64,000 nt of DNA from a bacterium (GCA_009995455.1 JAACPJ010000003.1:62001-126000), one strand, 5' to 3'. Shown: positions 1 through 9,466, numbered from the stretch's first letter. Numbers and translations are program-made. Notes: a model not told the origin generated them from the sequence alone.

Positions 1-1
1 T

Positions 2-1093
2 GCGTTTCGGATTGAAGACACCGCCAGAATGCCAAAACTTTTGGAGCGTCATTTTAGAGAACACGATTTTTCACAATTTGAAGAAGCGTTTGGTGATGGT
101 TCAATTGAGAACTATTTCAATATTGTGCCTAAAGTAGAAAACAAAGCCCAGGTATTTGTGCCAATTATGCAGGGGTGCGATAAGTTTTGTACTTACTGTA
201 TCGTGCCTTTCACACGGGGCCGAGAAATATCACGACCGCTAGAGGATGTGCTGGCCGAGTGTAAGGTGTTAGTGGAAGCGGGGGCGAAAGAAATTACTTT
301 GCTTGGGCAAAACGTGAATTCTTATAAAGACGGTGAAAAAGGAGAGAAGTGTTTTGCAAAATTGCTTTTAGAAGTTGATAAGCTTCATGTGATGGGGCTG
401 TCTCGGACTCGATTTACTTCAGCTCATCCACAAGATTTTACTGATGACGTCATTGATGCTTTAGCGCACATGAAAACCCGTTGTCCCTATATTCATTTGC
501 CGGTTCAGCACGGGAGCAATCAAACGCTGCGAGCGATGAATCGAAATTACACGATTGATAAATATAACGATATTATCGCAAAAATTAGAACGGCGATGCC
601 TGACACGACTTTAGCGACCGATATAATTGTTGGCTTTCCGGGTGAAACGGAGGAACAATTTCAAGAACTGTGTGATTTTGCTGACGAACTGAAACTTGAT
701 TTTTCCTACACCGCTATTTTTTCACCTAGAAAGCACACTCCGGCCGCTCGGATGGAAAAAGAGTTTATTGATATGGAAGAAAAAAAATCAAGATTTCACC
801 GGTTTGATGAGATTGTAAAAAAACATGCCTTTGCCCAGAGAGCGAAGTTTGTTGGTAAAGAAGTTGAAGTTTTGGTTGAAAAATCTGAAGTAGCAGAAAA
901 TGGTCTGTATCGGAATGCGGGCCGAACTCGTGAATTTTTTGAAGTTTGGTTTTTAGCCGGTCGACCTTTAAAAGGTAAAGAGGTAATGGTGACTTTAGAT
1001 GAACAAAAAGGCTACGTGTTTAGCGGAACGATGCCGGAAGTTGAAGCACAAAAATATGCGGCACCAGCGTTATTAAAAGTTTTGGCGGTTTAA
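2..1093 (+). CDS. miaB: tRNA-2-methylthio-N6-dimethylallyladenosine synthase (MiaB), 5' end truncated by window edge
   Basis: Radical-SAM motif CDKFCTYCIVPFTRGRE plus MiaB-type HLPVQHGSNQTLRAMNR and GFPGETEEQF. Frame is open upstream of the track ATG (AFRIEDTAR-M), so the gene continues off the left edge. Confidence 0.93.
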   Translation, partial: AFRIEDTARMPKLLERHFREHDFSQFEEAFGDGSIENYFNIVPKVENKAQVFVPIMQGCDKFCTYCIVPFTRGREISRPLEDVLAECKVLVEAGAKEITLLGQNVNSYKDGEKGEKCFAKLLLEVDKLHVMGLSRTRFTSAHPQDFTDDVIDALAHMKTRCPYIHLPVQHGSNQTLRAMNRNYTIDKYNDIIAKIRTAMPDTTLATDIIVGFPGETEEQFQELCDFADELKLDFSYTAIFSPRKHTPAARMEKEFIDMEEKKSRFHRFDEIVKKHAFAQRAKFVGKEVEVLVEKSEVAENGLYRNAGRTREFFEVWFLAGRPLKGKEVMVTLDEQKGYVFSGTMPEVEAQKYAAPALLKVLAV

Positions 1094-1142
1094 TGAATTT
1101 TGATTCTTAAGCTTAAAAAAATCATTTAATGTATTCTGCACA

Positions 1143-1167
1143 ACCAAGTCTGCTTGGTGATTTTTGA
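1143..1167 (+). terminator. Putative intrinsic terminator after miaB
   Basis: ACCAAG-TCTG-CTTGGT stem followed by GATTTTT. Confidence 0.45.
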
Positions 1168-1207
1168 CTTTTGGGTAAATTTTAAATGTATCCTAATTAT
1201 TTTTTCT

Positions 1208-2497
1208 ATGGGCACTCCGTTCGATTATTTTCAGCAAAATTTTGGCTTAGCCGCAGACTGTTTAGGTTTAGAAGCAGCGACGCGCAAAAAACTGATGGAG
1301 CCAGAAAATATTTTTAAGAAAGAGATTGAGTTTAAAACCGATAGCGGTGAAACTAAAACGGTGTCAGCTTACCGAGTGCAAAATAATTCAGCGCGTGGGC
1401 CTTACAAAGGCGGAATTCGTTTTCATCCAGAAGCCAATGAAGCGGAAGTTAAAACTTTAGCCGCATTGATGAGCTTGAAGTGTGCGGTGGTTAATATTCC
1501 TTTAGGAGGCGGTAAAGGGGGCGTTGAAGTGAACCCAAAAAATCTTTCGCAAACAGAGTTAGAACGAGTCGCCAGAAGTTATATGCGGGCTTTGGCCGAA
1601 AATAACATTGTGGGACCAGAAAAAGATATTCCAGCCCCTGATGTTTACACGAATCCGCAAACCATGGCTTGGATGTTAGATGAATACGAGAAAGTTGTGG
1701 GACATAAGGCTCCAGGGGTTATTACCGGTAAACCAATCGCTTTGGGTGGCAGTTTGGGAAGGTCTTACGCGACGGCCCAGGGTGGTTTTTTTGTTTTAAG
1801 AGATTACTTAAAAGACCAAGGGAAAAAACTTTCTGAAACGACCGTGGCGGTTCAAGGTTTTGGGAATGCGGGCTCTTATTTTGCGAGTATTGCGAGTGAC
1901 GCGGGTATGAAGGTTGTGGCGGTTTCGGATTCTAGCGGTGGCGTGTTTTGTAATGGAGATCAGTGTGAGGTTCCAAAGTTAAAAGAATACAAAGAAGATT
2001 CTGGTTCGCTGCGTGGCAATTTTTGCCAGGGGGATAGTTGTGATGTGGATAAAATGAAAAAAGCCGAGGTTGAAATGATCTCAAATGAAGAGCTGTTAGC
2101 GCTTGAGGTAGATGTATTGGTTTTAGCGGCCTTAGATGGGGCGGTTGATGAGCGCAATGCGAATGAAGTTAAGGCGAAAACTATTTTAGAACTGGCTAAT
2201 GGACCGGTGACACCCGAAGGGGACGAGATTTTAGAAAGAAATGGTGTCGCTGTAATTCCAGATATTTTAGCGAATGCAGGAGGGGTAACGGTTTCTTATT
2301 TTGAATGGGTGCAAAATCGGTCAGGTGATGTATGGACGGAAGCTCATGTAAATCAACGTCTTGAAACGGTGATGCACAACGCTTATAAAGACTTGAAAGC
2401 TATTAAAGAAGAAAAAGTTACTTCGTGGCGAGTAGCGGCTTTAGTGTTAGGGATAGAGCGTTTAATTACGGCCATGAAATTGCGCGGTTGGTTATAA
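1208..2497 (+). CDS. gdhA: Glu/Leu/Phe/Val dehydrogenase (glutamate dehydrogenase type)
   Basis: YKGGIRFHPEANEAEVKTLAALMSLKCAVVNIPLGGGKGG, GPEKDIPAPDVYT, GFGNAGSYFA motifs. ATG at 1208 (MGTPFDYFQQ) is a better start than the track start at 1154. Confidence 0.92.
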   Translation: MGTPFDYFQQNFGLAADCLGLEAATRKKLMEPENIFKKEIEFKTDSGETKTVSAYRVQNNSARGPYKGGIRFHPEANEAEVKTLAALMSLKCAVVNIPLGGGKGGVEVNPKNLSQTELERVARSYMRALAENNIVGPEKDIPAPDVYTNPQTMAWMLDEYEKVVGHKAPGVITGKPIALGGSLGRSYATAQGGFFVLRDYLKDQGKKLSETTVAVQGFGNAGSYFASIASDAGMKVVAVSDSSGGVFCNGDQCEVPKLKEYKEDSGSLRGNFCQGDSCDVDKMKKAEVEMISNEELLALEVDVLVLAALDGAVDERNANEVKAKTILELANGPVTPEGDEILERNGVAVIPDILANAGGVTVSYFEWVQNRSGDVWTEAHVNQRLETVMHNAYKDLKAIKEEKVTSWRVAALVLGIERLITAMKLRGWL

Positions 2498-2546
2498 ACC
2501 GTGGACGCCGCTTTTAATTTTAAAAACCCTCTCTACAATCCCTTTG

Positions 2547-3428
2547 ATGAAAATTAAAGCCAAGGTTATTGAGGGGGTTCAAATAGGCGCTAAGTTTGGA
2601 ATCGCAACAGCAAACTTAGAATTGAATTCACTCCCTAAAATTGAAGAAGGCGTTTATTTAGTCACGGTTAATCTTGAGCAAAAGTCTTATGATGCCTTAT
2701 TTCACTTTGGGCCTCGCAAAACCTTTGGCGGAGATTTTTCGGCTGAAGTGCATATCTTAGATTTTAATCAGGAAATTTATGGTGAAACTTTAAACATAGA
2801 GCTCGGTAAAAAATTACGTGAAGTGAGGGCTTTTAAAAACGCCGACCAATTGTTTACTCAAATTGAAACCGATATTTTAGTGGCTCGAAAATATTTTATG
2901 CGCCAAAAAATAAAGAAACAATGGAACGCTTTGAGCCTGCATGATCAAGCGGTGCTCTCAGAAAAAGCGGTACATCATATTAGTGCGAAGGTTGAGTTTT
3001 TAGAGGCCAAACGGGTTTTTGTGTATGCCCCGCAATTAGGAAAAGAAATCAGTTTTGTAGCGCCACTAATGGAGAAATTTCCAGATAAAGACTACTTGTT
3101 TCCGGTAGTTAAAGGTGAGGCAATGGAATTTTTTAAAGTGGATGACTACAAAGTCTTAGAGCCAGCTGATTTTGGTATTATGGCGCCAAAGGCAGAAGGT
3201 ATTTCTTTTAACGTTGAAGCGGGAGACTTAATGTTGGTTCCAGCGGTAGCCGCCGATAAAAATGGGAATCGCTTAGGCAAAGGAGGCGGTTTTTATGATA
3301 AGTACTTAGCCACGCTAGATTCTAGCGTCAAAACATTGGCGATATTACCCCGTTTTGCCGTAGTAGATAAAGTGCCAACCCAAAAACATGATCAAACTTT
3401 AGATGGAGTGGTTGAGTGTGAGGTTTAG
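2547..3428 (+). CDS. Fusion: riboflavin kinase (RibF C-terminal type) domain + 5-formyltetrahydrofolate cyclo-ligase
   Basis: N-terminal ATANLELNSLP..GVYLVTV..EVHILDFNQEIYGETLNIELGKKLREVRAFKN resembles flavokinase. C-terminal GNRLGKGGGFYDKYL is the 5-FTHF cyclo-ligase motif. Confidence 0.82.
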   Translation: MKIKAKVIEGVQIGAKFGIATANLELNSLPKIEEGVYLVTVNLEQKSYDALFHFGPRKTFGGDFSAEVHILDFNQEIYGETLNIELGKKLREVRAFKNADQLFTQIETDILVARKYFMRQKIKKQWNALSLHDQAVLSEKAVHHISAKVEFLEAKRVFVYAPQLGKEISFVAPLMEKFPDKDYLFPVVKGEAMEFFKVDDYKVLEPADFGIMAPKAEGISFNVEAGDLMLVPAVAADKNGNRLGKGGGFYDKYLATLDSSVKTLAILPRFAVVDKVPTQKHDQTLDGVVECEV

Positions 3429-3613
3429 ATTTTTTTAGTATTTCCTTTTTTGTATCGCCAAAAAAGAAAGAAAAAAGGCGACCCCAAAATAAATTTTAAA
3501 AAATTAATAACTCACTCACTAAATTTATAAAACTCGGGCTTTGCCCTCAGACACTTACAAGTTTTTCGTTTGTTTCGTTAAAATTTTTAAGAAAATTTTT
3601 TTAAAGGGATTAC

Positions 3614-3646
3614 AAAAAAGCCAACTCAGATGAGTCAGCTTTTTTA
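3614..3646. terminator. Bidirectional intrinsic terminator between convergent genes
   Basis: AAAAAGC..ACTCA-GA-TGAGT..GCTTTTT inverted repeat between convergent CDSs. Confidence 0.65.
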
Positions 3647-3666
3647 ATGTTAATATTCAATAAGTT

Positions 3667-4956
3667 TTAGTGTTTCAAGAATTTAGAAACCGCTTTCACA
3701 ACCGCTTTAGCTTGGTCTAATGTAATTCCAATTTCAGCTAATTCTTCAGCTTTTAGGCCTTCGAACTGTTTGATTTGAGAAAGTCCCATTTCAGTTAGTG
3801 TGGCAATTACTTCAGGATCAACGCCTTCTAAATGGTCAATGGTTACTTTTTCAGAAACTTCCTTTTTCGGTTTCTCTTTATTAGGTTTAGCCGCCATATC
3901 TTCTTCTTCCATTGGTCCGTCGTAAGTAATCACATCGACTTGCATGTTGATTAAGTTTCCGGCTAAACGAACATTTTGTCCTCGTTTGCCAATGGTGATC
4001 GCTCGCTCTTCTTCTCGAACAAAAATTTTCACTCGGTTTTCTCCGTTATCGCCAACAAAGAATTCTACCTTGGCAATTTTAGCCGGAGCTAAAGCCGCGA
4101 TAAGCAGTTTTTTAGCGTCATCGTAAAACTGAATCACATCGAGTCTTTCGTCACCTACTTCTTCCATAACCGAATTAATTCTTGATCCTTTCTGACCAAC
4201 GAACGCTCCTACTGGGTCAATCCCACCATCTTCAGAAGCCACAGCGATTTTACATCGCACGCCCGCTTCACGAGCAATTTTAGCGACGTAAACAAGACCT
4301 TCTCGCATTTCTGGGATTTCTTGTTCGAACAAAGCAATGATAAATTCGTTGCTGGCACGAGTAATTCGTAGTTGTGGACCTTTTGATGTGAGTTCAACTT
4401 TTTCAAGTAGAACCTTGATTCGTTGTCCGGTAAAAAATTTCTCACCTGGAATTTGCTGTCTTCTATGTAACACGGTGGCGACGCCTTCAATTTCAATTAA
4501 GGTCGCGTCAAAATCAGCTTTTTGTACACGAGCGGTAATAAGTTCTCCTTCTCGGTTTTTGAATTTTTGGAAAAGCATTTCACGTTCCGCTTCATTAAGC
4601 TTTTGTGAAATTACTTGTTTCGCGGCTTGAGCGGCGATTCTTCCAAAGGCTTCTTGCATTTCAATTGGCACAAACACTACGTCTCCCACCGCAGCGTCTG
4701 GTCGAAAAATTTTGGCGTCTTTTAGCAAAATGTCCAAATCGTGATCTTCAATTTTTGGAACGACTTCCCGTTCTTCAAAGATTCTGATTTGAGTAATGTC
4801 ATCACCAAGTACTACTTTGATAGCTTGGCGCTGAGAACCAAAATCTTTTTTATAAGCCAGAGCGATGGCTTTTTCGATGGCATCGATAACAATGTCTTTA
4901 TCGAGGTTTTTTTCAGCGCAGAGCTGATTAATGGCCGCTTGAAGTTGACTTTGCAT
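3667..4956 (-). CDS. nusA: Transcription termination/antitermination factor NusA with C-terminal helix-hairpin-helix-like extension
   Basis: NusA N-terminal domain, S1 and KH motifs (GAFVGQKGSRINSVMEEVGDERLDVI; GKRGQNVRLAGNLI). Confidence 0.93.
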   Translation of the reverse strand: MQSQLQAAINQLCAEKNLDKDIVIDAIEKAIALAYKKDFGSQRQAIKVVLGDDITQIRIFEEREVVPKIEDHDLDILLKDAKIFRPDAAVGDVVFVPIEMQEAFGRIAAQAAKQVISQKLNEAEREMLFQKFKNREGELITARVQKADFDATLIEIEGVATVLHRRQQIPGEKFFTGQRIKVLLEKVELTSKGPQLRITRASNEFIIALFEQEIPEMREGLVYVAKIAREAGVRCKIAVASEDGGIDPVGAFVGQKGSRINSVMEEVGDERLDVIQFYDDAKKLLIAALAPAKIAKVEFFVGDNGENRVKIFVREEERAITIGKRGQNVRLAGNLINMQVDVITYDGPMEEEDMAAKPNKEKPKKEVSEKVTIDHLEGVDPEVIATLTEMGLSQIKQFEGLKAEELAEIGITLDQAKAVVKAVSKFLKH

Positions 4957-5130
4957 GGGGGAGAAAGGGAGTTATGAAATGAAGAGGGCTTGCCTTAAAA
5001 AACCGATAATCTAAATAGACTATCAGTTAAGTACATCCCTATTGTGCGTTCAGAAGGGGTTTTGTCAAATTTTTTTCGGCGTACCGAACTTGGTCGCGAA
5101 GTTTTTGAAAACGCGGTATGATGCGTTTTG

Positions 5131-6393
5131 ATGAATTTAGATCGATTTAGAAACTGGTACGACTCGAGTTTTAGTCTTAAAGAGTTATATGAAAGTGAAC
5201 TTTTGAAAGCTGCCTTGGTGGCGGTTTTATTCGCTTATTTTTTAACCTTTAATATTTGGATTCAAGAGTTTCGTTTTACCATTGAGGCCGTAGAGCAGGG
5301 AAAACATTTATGTTGGCCGTACGCTAAAAATTGTGGCGACTGGTATTTTTTATCGGGCTTGCCATTTGGTTACACCGCTAATATTTTTTATATGGGGCTG
5401 TTTGGAATTATGGGCTGGAGTGCTTGGGCTATGTGGCGTGGGCAGTGGCGATTGGCGCATGGTTTAATGTGGCCGCTTTTTATTTGGAAGGCCTTGATGG
5501 TGTTACTGTTCTCTATGTCTCAAGTGGGTAATTATGAGTACTACCACTTGGTTTTTAGTCTGATTTTGCTCGCCTTTCCCCACAAAATTTTCTTTCTGAA
5601 ATTTAGCTTAGTTTGGTTTTATTTCTTGTCGGTCGCGGCAAAAATTCACCCCGCTTGGACACTAGGAACTTACTTTAGTACGCTTAAAACTGGGCTGCCG
5701 GTTTTGCCTGACATGGTAATGCCCGTTTGGACTAACTTTGTAATATTTATGGAAATGGTTGGGGCCTGGTTTTTGCTGGGACCAAAAAATTTATGGCAGC
5801 GTTTGGCGTTTATCTTTTTTGTGATATTTCATTTATATTCAGGACTGCTGGTGAGTTACCGCTATCCAGCCACGGTTTTGCCGATGCTGTTTATTTTGTT
5901 TGGGCCTTTATACCAGCAGACTAAGATTCCAACCGGTATAAAAACTTTGCCCGGTTGGTTACTAATGGCTTTGCTGGGTCTTGGGCAATCAATTTCTCAT
6001 ATCATTCCAGGAGACGAAAAATCAACTATGGAAGGAAATTTTTATGGGCTCTACATGTTTGAGGCCAATCATCAGTGTGTTGAACAAGCCACGATTTATC
6101 GAAAGGGGGATGATCCAGAGGTATTAAAAAAGGAAAGCTTTCAAGCCCGTAATCGTTGCGATGCTTATCGAGTTTGGTTTAAACACCAACAACAGTGCAA
6201 AAGCGATTCGACGATTGAGCGAATTGAAATTCAGTTTGATCACTCTATCAATGGAAATCCTTTTTATCGAACGATAGATATTCCTGATATTTGCGCGGTA
6301 GATTATAAACCTTTCAGTCGTAATGATTGGATCAAAACTGACAAAGAAGGAGCCGAGTTGATTGGTTATCCGATGCGAAATTATTACTATTAA
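5131..6393 (+). CDS. Multi-pass membrane protein, HTTM/gamma-carboxylase-TM-like
   Basis: Many hydrophobic segments; KIHPAWTLGTYF..NFVIFMEMVGAWFLL..FFVIFHLYSGLL resembles HTTM-type proteins. ATG at 5131; the track start 5128 is a TTG. Confidence 0.5.
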   Translation: MNLDRFRNWYDSSFSLKELYESELLKAALVAVLFAYFLTFNIWIQEFRFTIEAVEQGKHLCWPYAKNCGDWYFLSGLPFGYTANIFYMGLFGIMGWSAWAMWRGQWRLAHGLMWPLFIWKALMVLLFSMSQVGNYEYYHLVFSLILLAFPHKIFFLKFSLVWFYFLSVAAKIHPAWTLGTYFSTLKTGLPVLPDMVMPVWTNFVIFMEMVGAWFLLGPKNLWQRLAFIFFVIFHLYSGLLVSYRYPATVLPMLFILFGPLYQQTKIPTGIKTLPGWLLMALLGLGQSISHIIPGDEKSTMEGNFYGLYMFEANHQCVEQATIYRKGDDPEVLKKESFQARNRCDAYRVWFKHQQQCKSDSTIERIEIQFDHSINGNPFYRTIDIPDICAVDYKPFSRNDWIKTDKEGAELIGYPMRNYYY

Positions 6394-6405
6394 GTCTGTA
6401 AAAAA

Positions 6406-6597
6406 ATGATGCCAGAATCTATTATCGTTCCAAGCTTTGATCCGAATTACGATTTGGCTTATTTGACGCCCTTACAATTATTTTTAGCGCCTTATGAAGT
6501 TTGGTGGGAACTTTGTTTATGGACGGTGTTTGCCTTTGCGCTCGCCTTTAAAATTTACCAATATTTAATTTATCCTTATTTGTATGACACCGAGTAA
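6406..6597 (+). CDS. Small membrane protein (63 aa)
   Basis: Short ORF with one hydrophobic segment (LCLWTVFAFALAFKIYQYLI) between two co-oriented genes; overlaps the next start by 14 nt. Confidence 0.6.
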   Translation: MMPESIIVPSFDPNYDLAYLTPLQLFLAPYEVWWELCLWTVFAFALAFKIYQYLIYPYLYDTE

Positions 6598-8242
6598 AAG
6601 AGAAAAAGAACTTTTTAAAAGAATTGAGCAGGACGCTTTAATGAGAACAAATTTAAAAGCCGATGAGCCCATTATTTTACGGGCGACCCAAACAGGAAAG
6701 CTCCTTAATTGGTTATTTGATATTCGGGCGCTGGTAACTAAATCTGATGATTTGAACTTACTGGCTGAAGTTTTTTGGGACAAAATGGAGAAGCAATGGC
6801 CTTTTCAAGTGGGAGGATTAGAAGTGGGCGCTATTCCATTAGTGGCCGCTATTGTGATGAAAGGCCGAGAAAAAAACTACAATGTAAATAGTTTTATGGT
6901 TCGAAAATCGCGTAAAAAGGCGGGTCTTTGCAAACAAATTGAAGGGACGTTAACCAGTGAACCGGTGGTAGTAGTAGATGATTTAATAAACTCAGGGCAT
7001 TCGATGCGTCGGGTGGTAGCGGCCGTTGAACAAGAAGGTCAAAAAGTGGACACTATTTTTACTTACCTCGATTTTGAAAGAGAAAGCGCGCATGAATATA
7101 TGACCGCTGAGGGTATTAAGTATAGGAGCGTTTATAAACTTTCTGATTTTGGTTTAACCTATGGTAGTGATCAAAAGGAGCGTTTTTTCCCAGATGAAAA
7201 TACTTTAAAAGTAGAATGGGTTTATGAGCCACCGATGCCGAATTATGTTTTTAGTGTGCCTCATTCTGGGCCAGCTCAAGATGATGATAAAATTTATTAC
7301 GGGGCGGATAATGGTTATTTTTATGCCGTGGATAAGCGAACGGGGCAAAAAGTTTGGGAATTCCAAACAGGGGAGTCGATTAAGGGGATTTTCTCCAGTC
7401 CGGTTCTCACCGAGAAAGGGGTGATTTTTGGAGCCTATGACGGCAGTGTCTATCACCTTGATAGAAATGACGGAACCGTGATTTGGGAAGCGGCTGTGGC
7501 CGAATATGTAGGATCTTCACCTTGTCTTGCCCCAGAACTAAACCTGGTGTTTATTGGTCTGGAGCACAATATTTTTAATAATCGAGGGGCCTTAGTTGCT
7601 TTGAATTTAGAGACGGGTGAAAAAGAGTGGGAGCAATTTACCCAGGAGTATATGCACTCAACTCCGGCTTATTGTGCCGAAGAACGTTTGGTAACGGTCG
7701 GTTGCAATGACGGTAAGGTTTTACTGTTAGATGCAAAGTCAGGTCGTAAATATTGGGAATTTATCATGGAAGGGCCTTTAAAAGCCGCTCCAACTTTTGA
7801 TATGAAAAGAAGACAAATTATTGCGCCGGCTTTTGATAAAAACTGCTATGGCATTGATATAGATTCGGGTGAAGAGAACTTTAGATTTAGTGCTGGGCAC
7901 GTTTTTTATAACACGGCTTTAGTGGTGGAAGACAAGCTTTATGTCGGTAGCTGTGATAAAAATTTTTATATCTATGATTTAGCTAAAAATAAGTTGCTCA
8001 AAACCATGCCCACTACTGGGCGAATTTTATCGCATCCACGGTACATTAATAACAGCGTTTGGTTCGGAGCCAATGACGGCGGCGTACGTCAGATTGATTT
8101 TGAAGGGAACTATTTAGGCGGAGTTTTGTTACCGGAGCGTCCGGTTACGCCGGTTATTTATGACGAAAAAATAAACCGTTATTACGTAGTAACGATGGGA
8201 AATTTTTTAGTTTGCATGGAGCCAATTCCGGTTGAAGCTTAG
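6584..8242 (+). CDS. Phosphoribosyltransferase domain fused to PQQ-like beta-propeller repeats
   Basis: PRPP-binding loop VVVVDDLINSGHSM, then repeated propeller blades (KIYYGADNGYFYAVDKRTGQKVWEFQTG; GVIFGAYDGSVYHLDRNDGTVIWEA; LVTVGCNDGKVLLLDAKSGRKYWEF). No signal peptide. Confidence 0.8.
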   Translation: MTPSKREKELFKRIEQDALMRTNLKADEPIILRATQTGKLLNWLFDIRALVTKSDDLNLLAEVFWDKMEKQWPFQVGGLEVGAIPLVAAIVMKGREKNYNVNSFMVRKSRKKAGLCKQIEGTLTSEPVVVVDDLINSGHSMRRVVAAVEQEGQKVDTIFTYLDFERESAHEYMTAEGIKYRSVYKLSDFGLTYGSDQKERFFPDENTLKVEWVYEPPMPNYVFSVPHSGPAQDDDKIYYGADNGYFYAVDKRTGQKVWEFQTGESIKGIFSSPVLTEKGVIFGAYDGSVYHLDRNDGTVIWEAAVAEYVGSSPCLAPELNLVFIGLEHNIFNNRGALVALNLETGEKEWEQFTQEYMHSTPAYCAEERLVTVGCNDGKVLLLDAKSGRKYWEFIMEGPLKAAPTFDMKRRQIIAPAFDKNCYGIDIDSGEENFRFSAGHVFYNTALVVEDKLYVGSCDKNFYIYDLAKNKLLKTMPTTGRILSHPRYINNSVWFGANDGGVRQIDFEGNYLGGVLLPERPVTPVIYDEKINRYYVVTMGNFLVCMEPIPVEA

Positions 8243-8637
8243 TTTAAAAATAGATACTGCCACTTCTTCCAGTTGGCTTCTTCTTTGATTTTTCGCACTT
8301 CTTCTCGGGCGGCTTCAGTCGGTAAAATTTCAAGCTTTTCTTCGACTAAAACAATTACTTGTTCGCCAGGCAGCTTTTTACCCATCTGCATTTTCGCTTC
8401 TTTCTCTAAGCGTTCTGGAGTTTTTAAATAAGCCAGAAGTTGTTTCTTTTCTTCGATTTCGTTTTTTAGTTTTTGGTTGGTGGCGTGAATTTCTTCAATT
8501 TCGGTTTGAACCTTTCGTGACTCATGCAAAAAACTTGCGATTGAATAAAGCAGCCAGAACAGGAAAAAAAAGAGCCCTACCATGGTGATAACACTGCGCG
8601 GAGAATAGATTTCTGAATTACTACCACGGTTGTTCAT
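8239..8637 (-). CDS. Septum formation initiator FtsB/DivIC-like protein
   Basis: Single TM followed by coiled coil (SFLHESRKVQTEIEEIHATNQKLKNEIEEKKQLLAYLKTPERLEKEAK). Start at the ATG ending at 8637 (MNNRGSN), preceded by a -10-like TATCAT. Confidence 0.7.
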   Translation of the reverse strand: MNNRGSNSEIYSPRSVITMVGLFFFLFWLLYSIASFLHESRKVQTEIEEIHATNQKLKNEIEEKKQLLAYLKTPERLEKEAKMQMGKKLPGEQVIVLVEEKLEILPTEAAREEVRKIKEEANWKKWQYLFLN

Positions 8638-8712
8638 AGTTCGATGATAATCAATTTTAAGGTAACGCAAAGACTTCCCATTTTATGACGTTCTTTAACG
8701 TAGGGGATACAG

Positions 8713-8740
8713 ATGACAATTAGCTTCGCTTCGGTACAAT
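8713..8740 (+). promoter_or_regulatory. Promoter of pth; predicts leaderless transcript
   Basis: ATGACA-16 nt-TACAAT, then 7 nt to ATG at 8748. Confidence 0.6.
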
Positions 8741-8747
8741 TGTCGTA

Positions 8748-9287
8748 ATGAGACTGATTGTAGGCCTTGGTAATTTTCCAGAAAAGTACGCGCTGACCCG
8801 TCATAATTTTGGTTTTTTAGCCTTGGAGGCCTTGTCTAAAAAATACAATTTTACGCCTTTTAAACTGGAGTCTAAGTTTAAAGCTCAACTAAGTTATGGG
8901 GAAATAAAGGGGGAAAAAACCATTCTTTGTAAACCGCAAACCTTAATGAATTTAAGCGGTGAAGCCGTGGGCCCGATTATGAAGTTTTATAAAATACCCT
9001 TGGAAAGCTTAGTGGTTTTAACCGATGATTTAGATCAAGATTTTGGCGCGACTCGATTGCGGGTTAAAGGCTCAGATGGTGGGCAAAGAGGGTTGCGACA
9101 TATTACCAAAGTGCTTGGTAGTGCCGAATATTTACGCCTTAAATTTGGTATTAAAAACGAGTTTAGAGCGCGCTTCAATGCAGCGGACTTTGTGCTTGGT
9201 AAGTTTACAGCGGAAGAACAAGCGGCTTTAGGAGCGGTGATAGCCGAAGGATTAGAGAAGCTAATAAGGTTTGACAGATTTTCTTGA
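8748..9287 (+). CDS. pth: Peptidyl-tRNA hydrolase
   Basis: VGLGNFPEKYALTRHNFGF, CKPQTLMNLSGEAV, DDLDQDFGATRLRVKGSDGGQRGLRHI motifs. Confidence 0.95.
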   Translation: MRLIVGLGNFPEKYALTRHNFGFLALEALSKKYNFTPFKLESKFKAQLSYGEIKGEKTILCKPQTLMNLSGEAVGPIMKFYKIPLESLVVLTDDLDQDFGATRLRVKGSDGGQRGLRHITKVLGSAEYLRLKFGIKNEFRARFNAADFVLGKFTAEEQAALGAVIAEGLEKLIRFDRFS

Positions 9288-9322
9288 AACCGTACTCTCG
9301 CGCTCGAACTAAGTTTTAAACT

Positions 9323-9466
9323 ATGACGAATCGCGGATCGGCTAAACGACACGGAGGACACGAAATTAATGAACGTCGAAAAAAATCGACTTTGTCTAAA
9401 CGAGATAACAAAGCTAAAGCTCGAGAACGACGAGCGGTTTTGAAAGAAAAAGGACTTAACTGTTAA
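9323..9466 (+). CDS. Small highly basic protein (47 aa), unknown
   Basis: ORF below the 60-aa track cutoff: MTNRGSAKRHGGHEINERRKKSTLSKRDNKAKARERRAVLKEKGLNC*; followed by a terminator. Confidence 0.55.
   Translation: MTNRGSAKRHGGHEINERRKKSTLSKRDNKAKARERRAVLKEKGLNC

Noticed and set aside
3944-4977. Plus-strand ORFs opposite nusA
   Set aside because: Antisense to a well-supported conserved gene.
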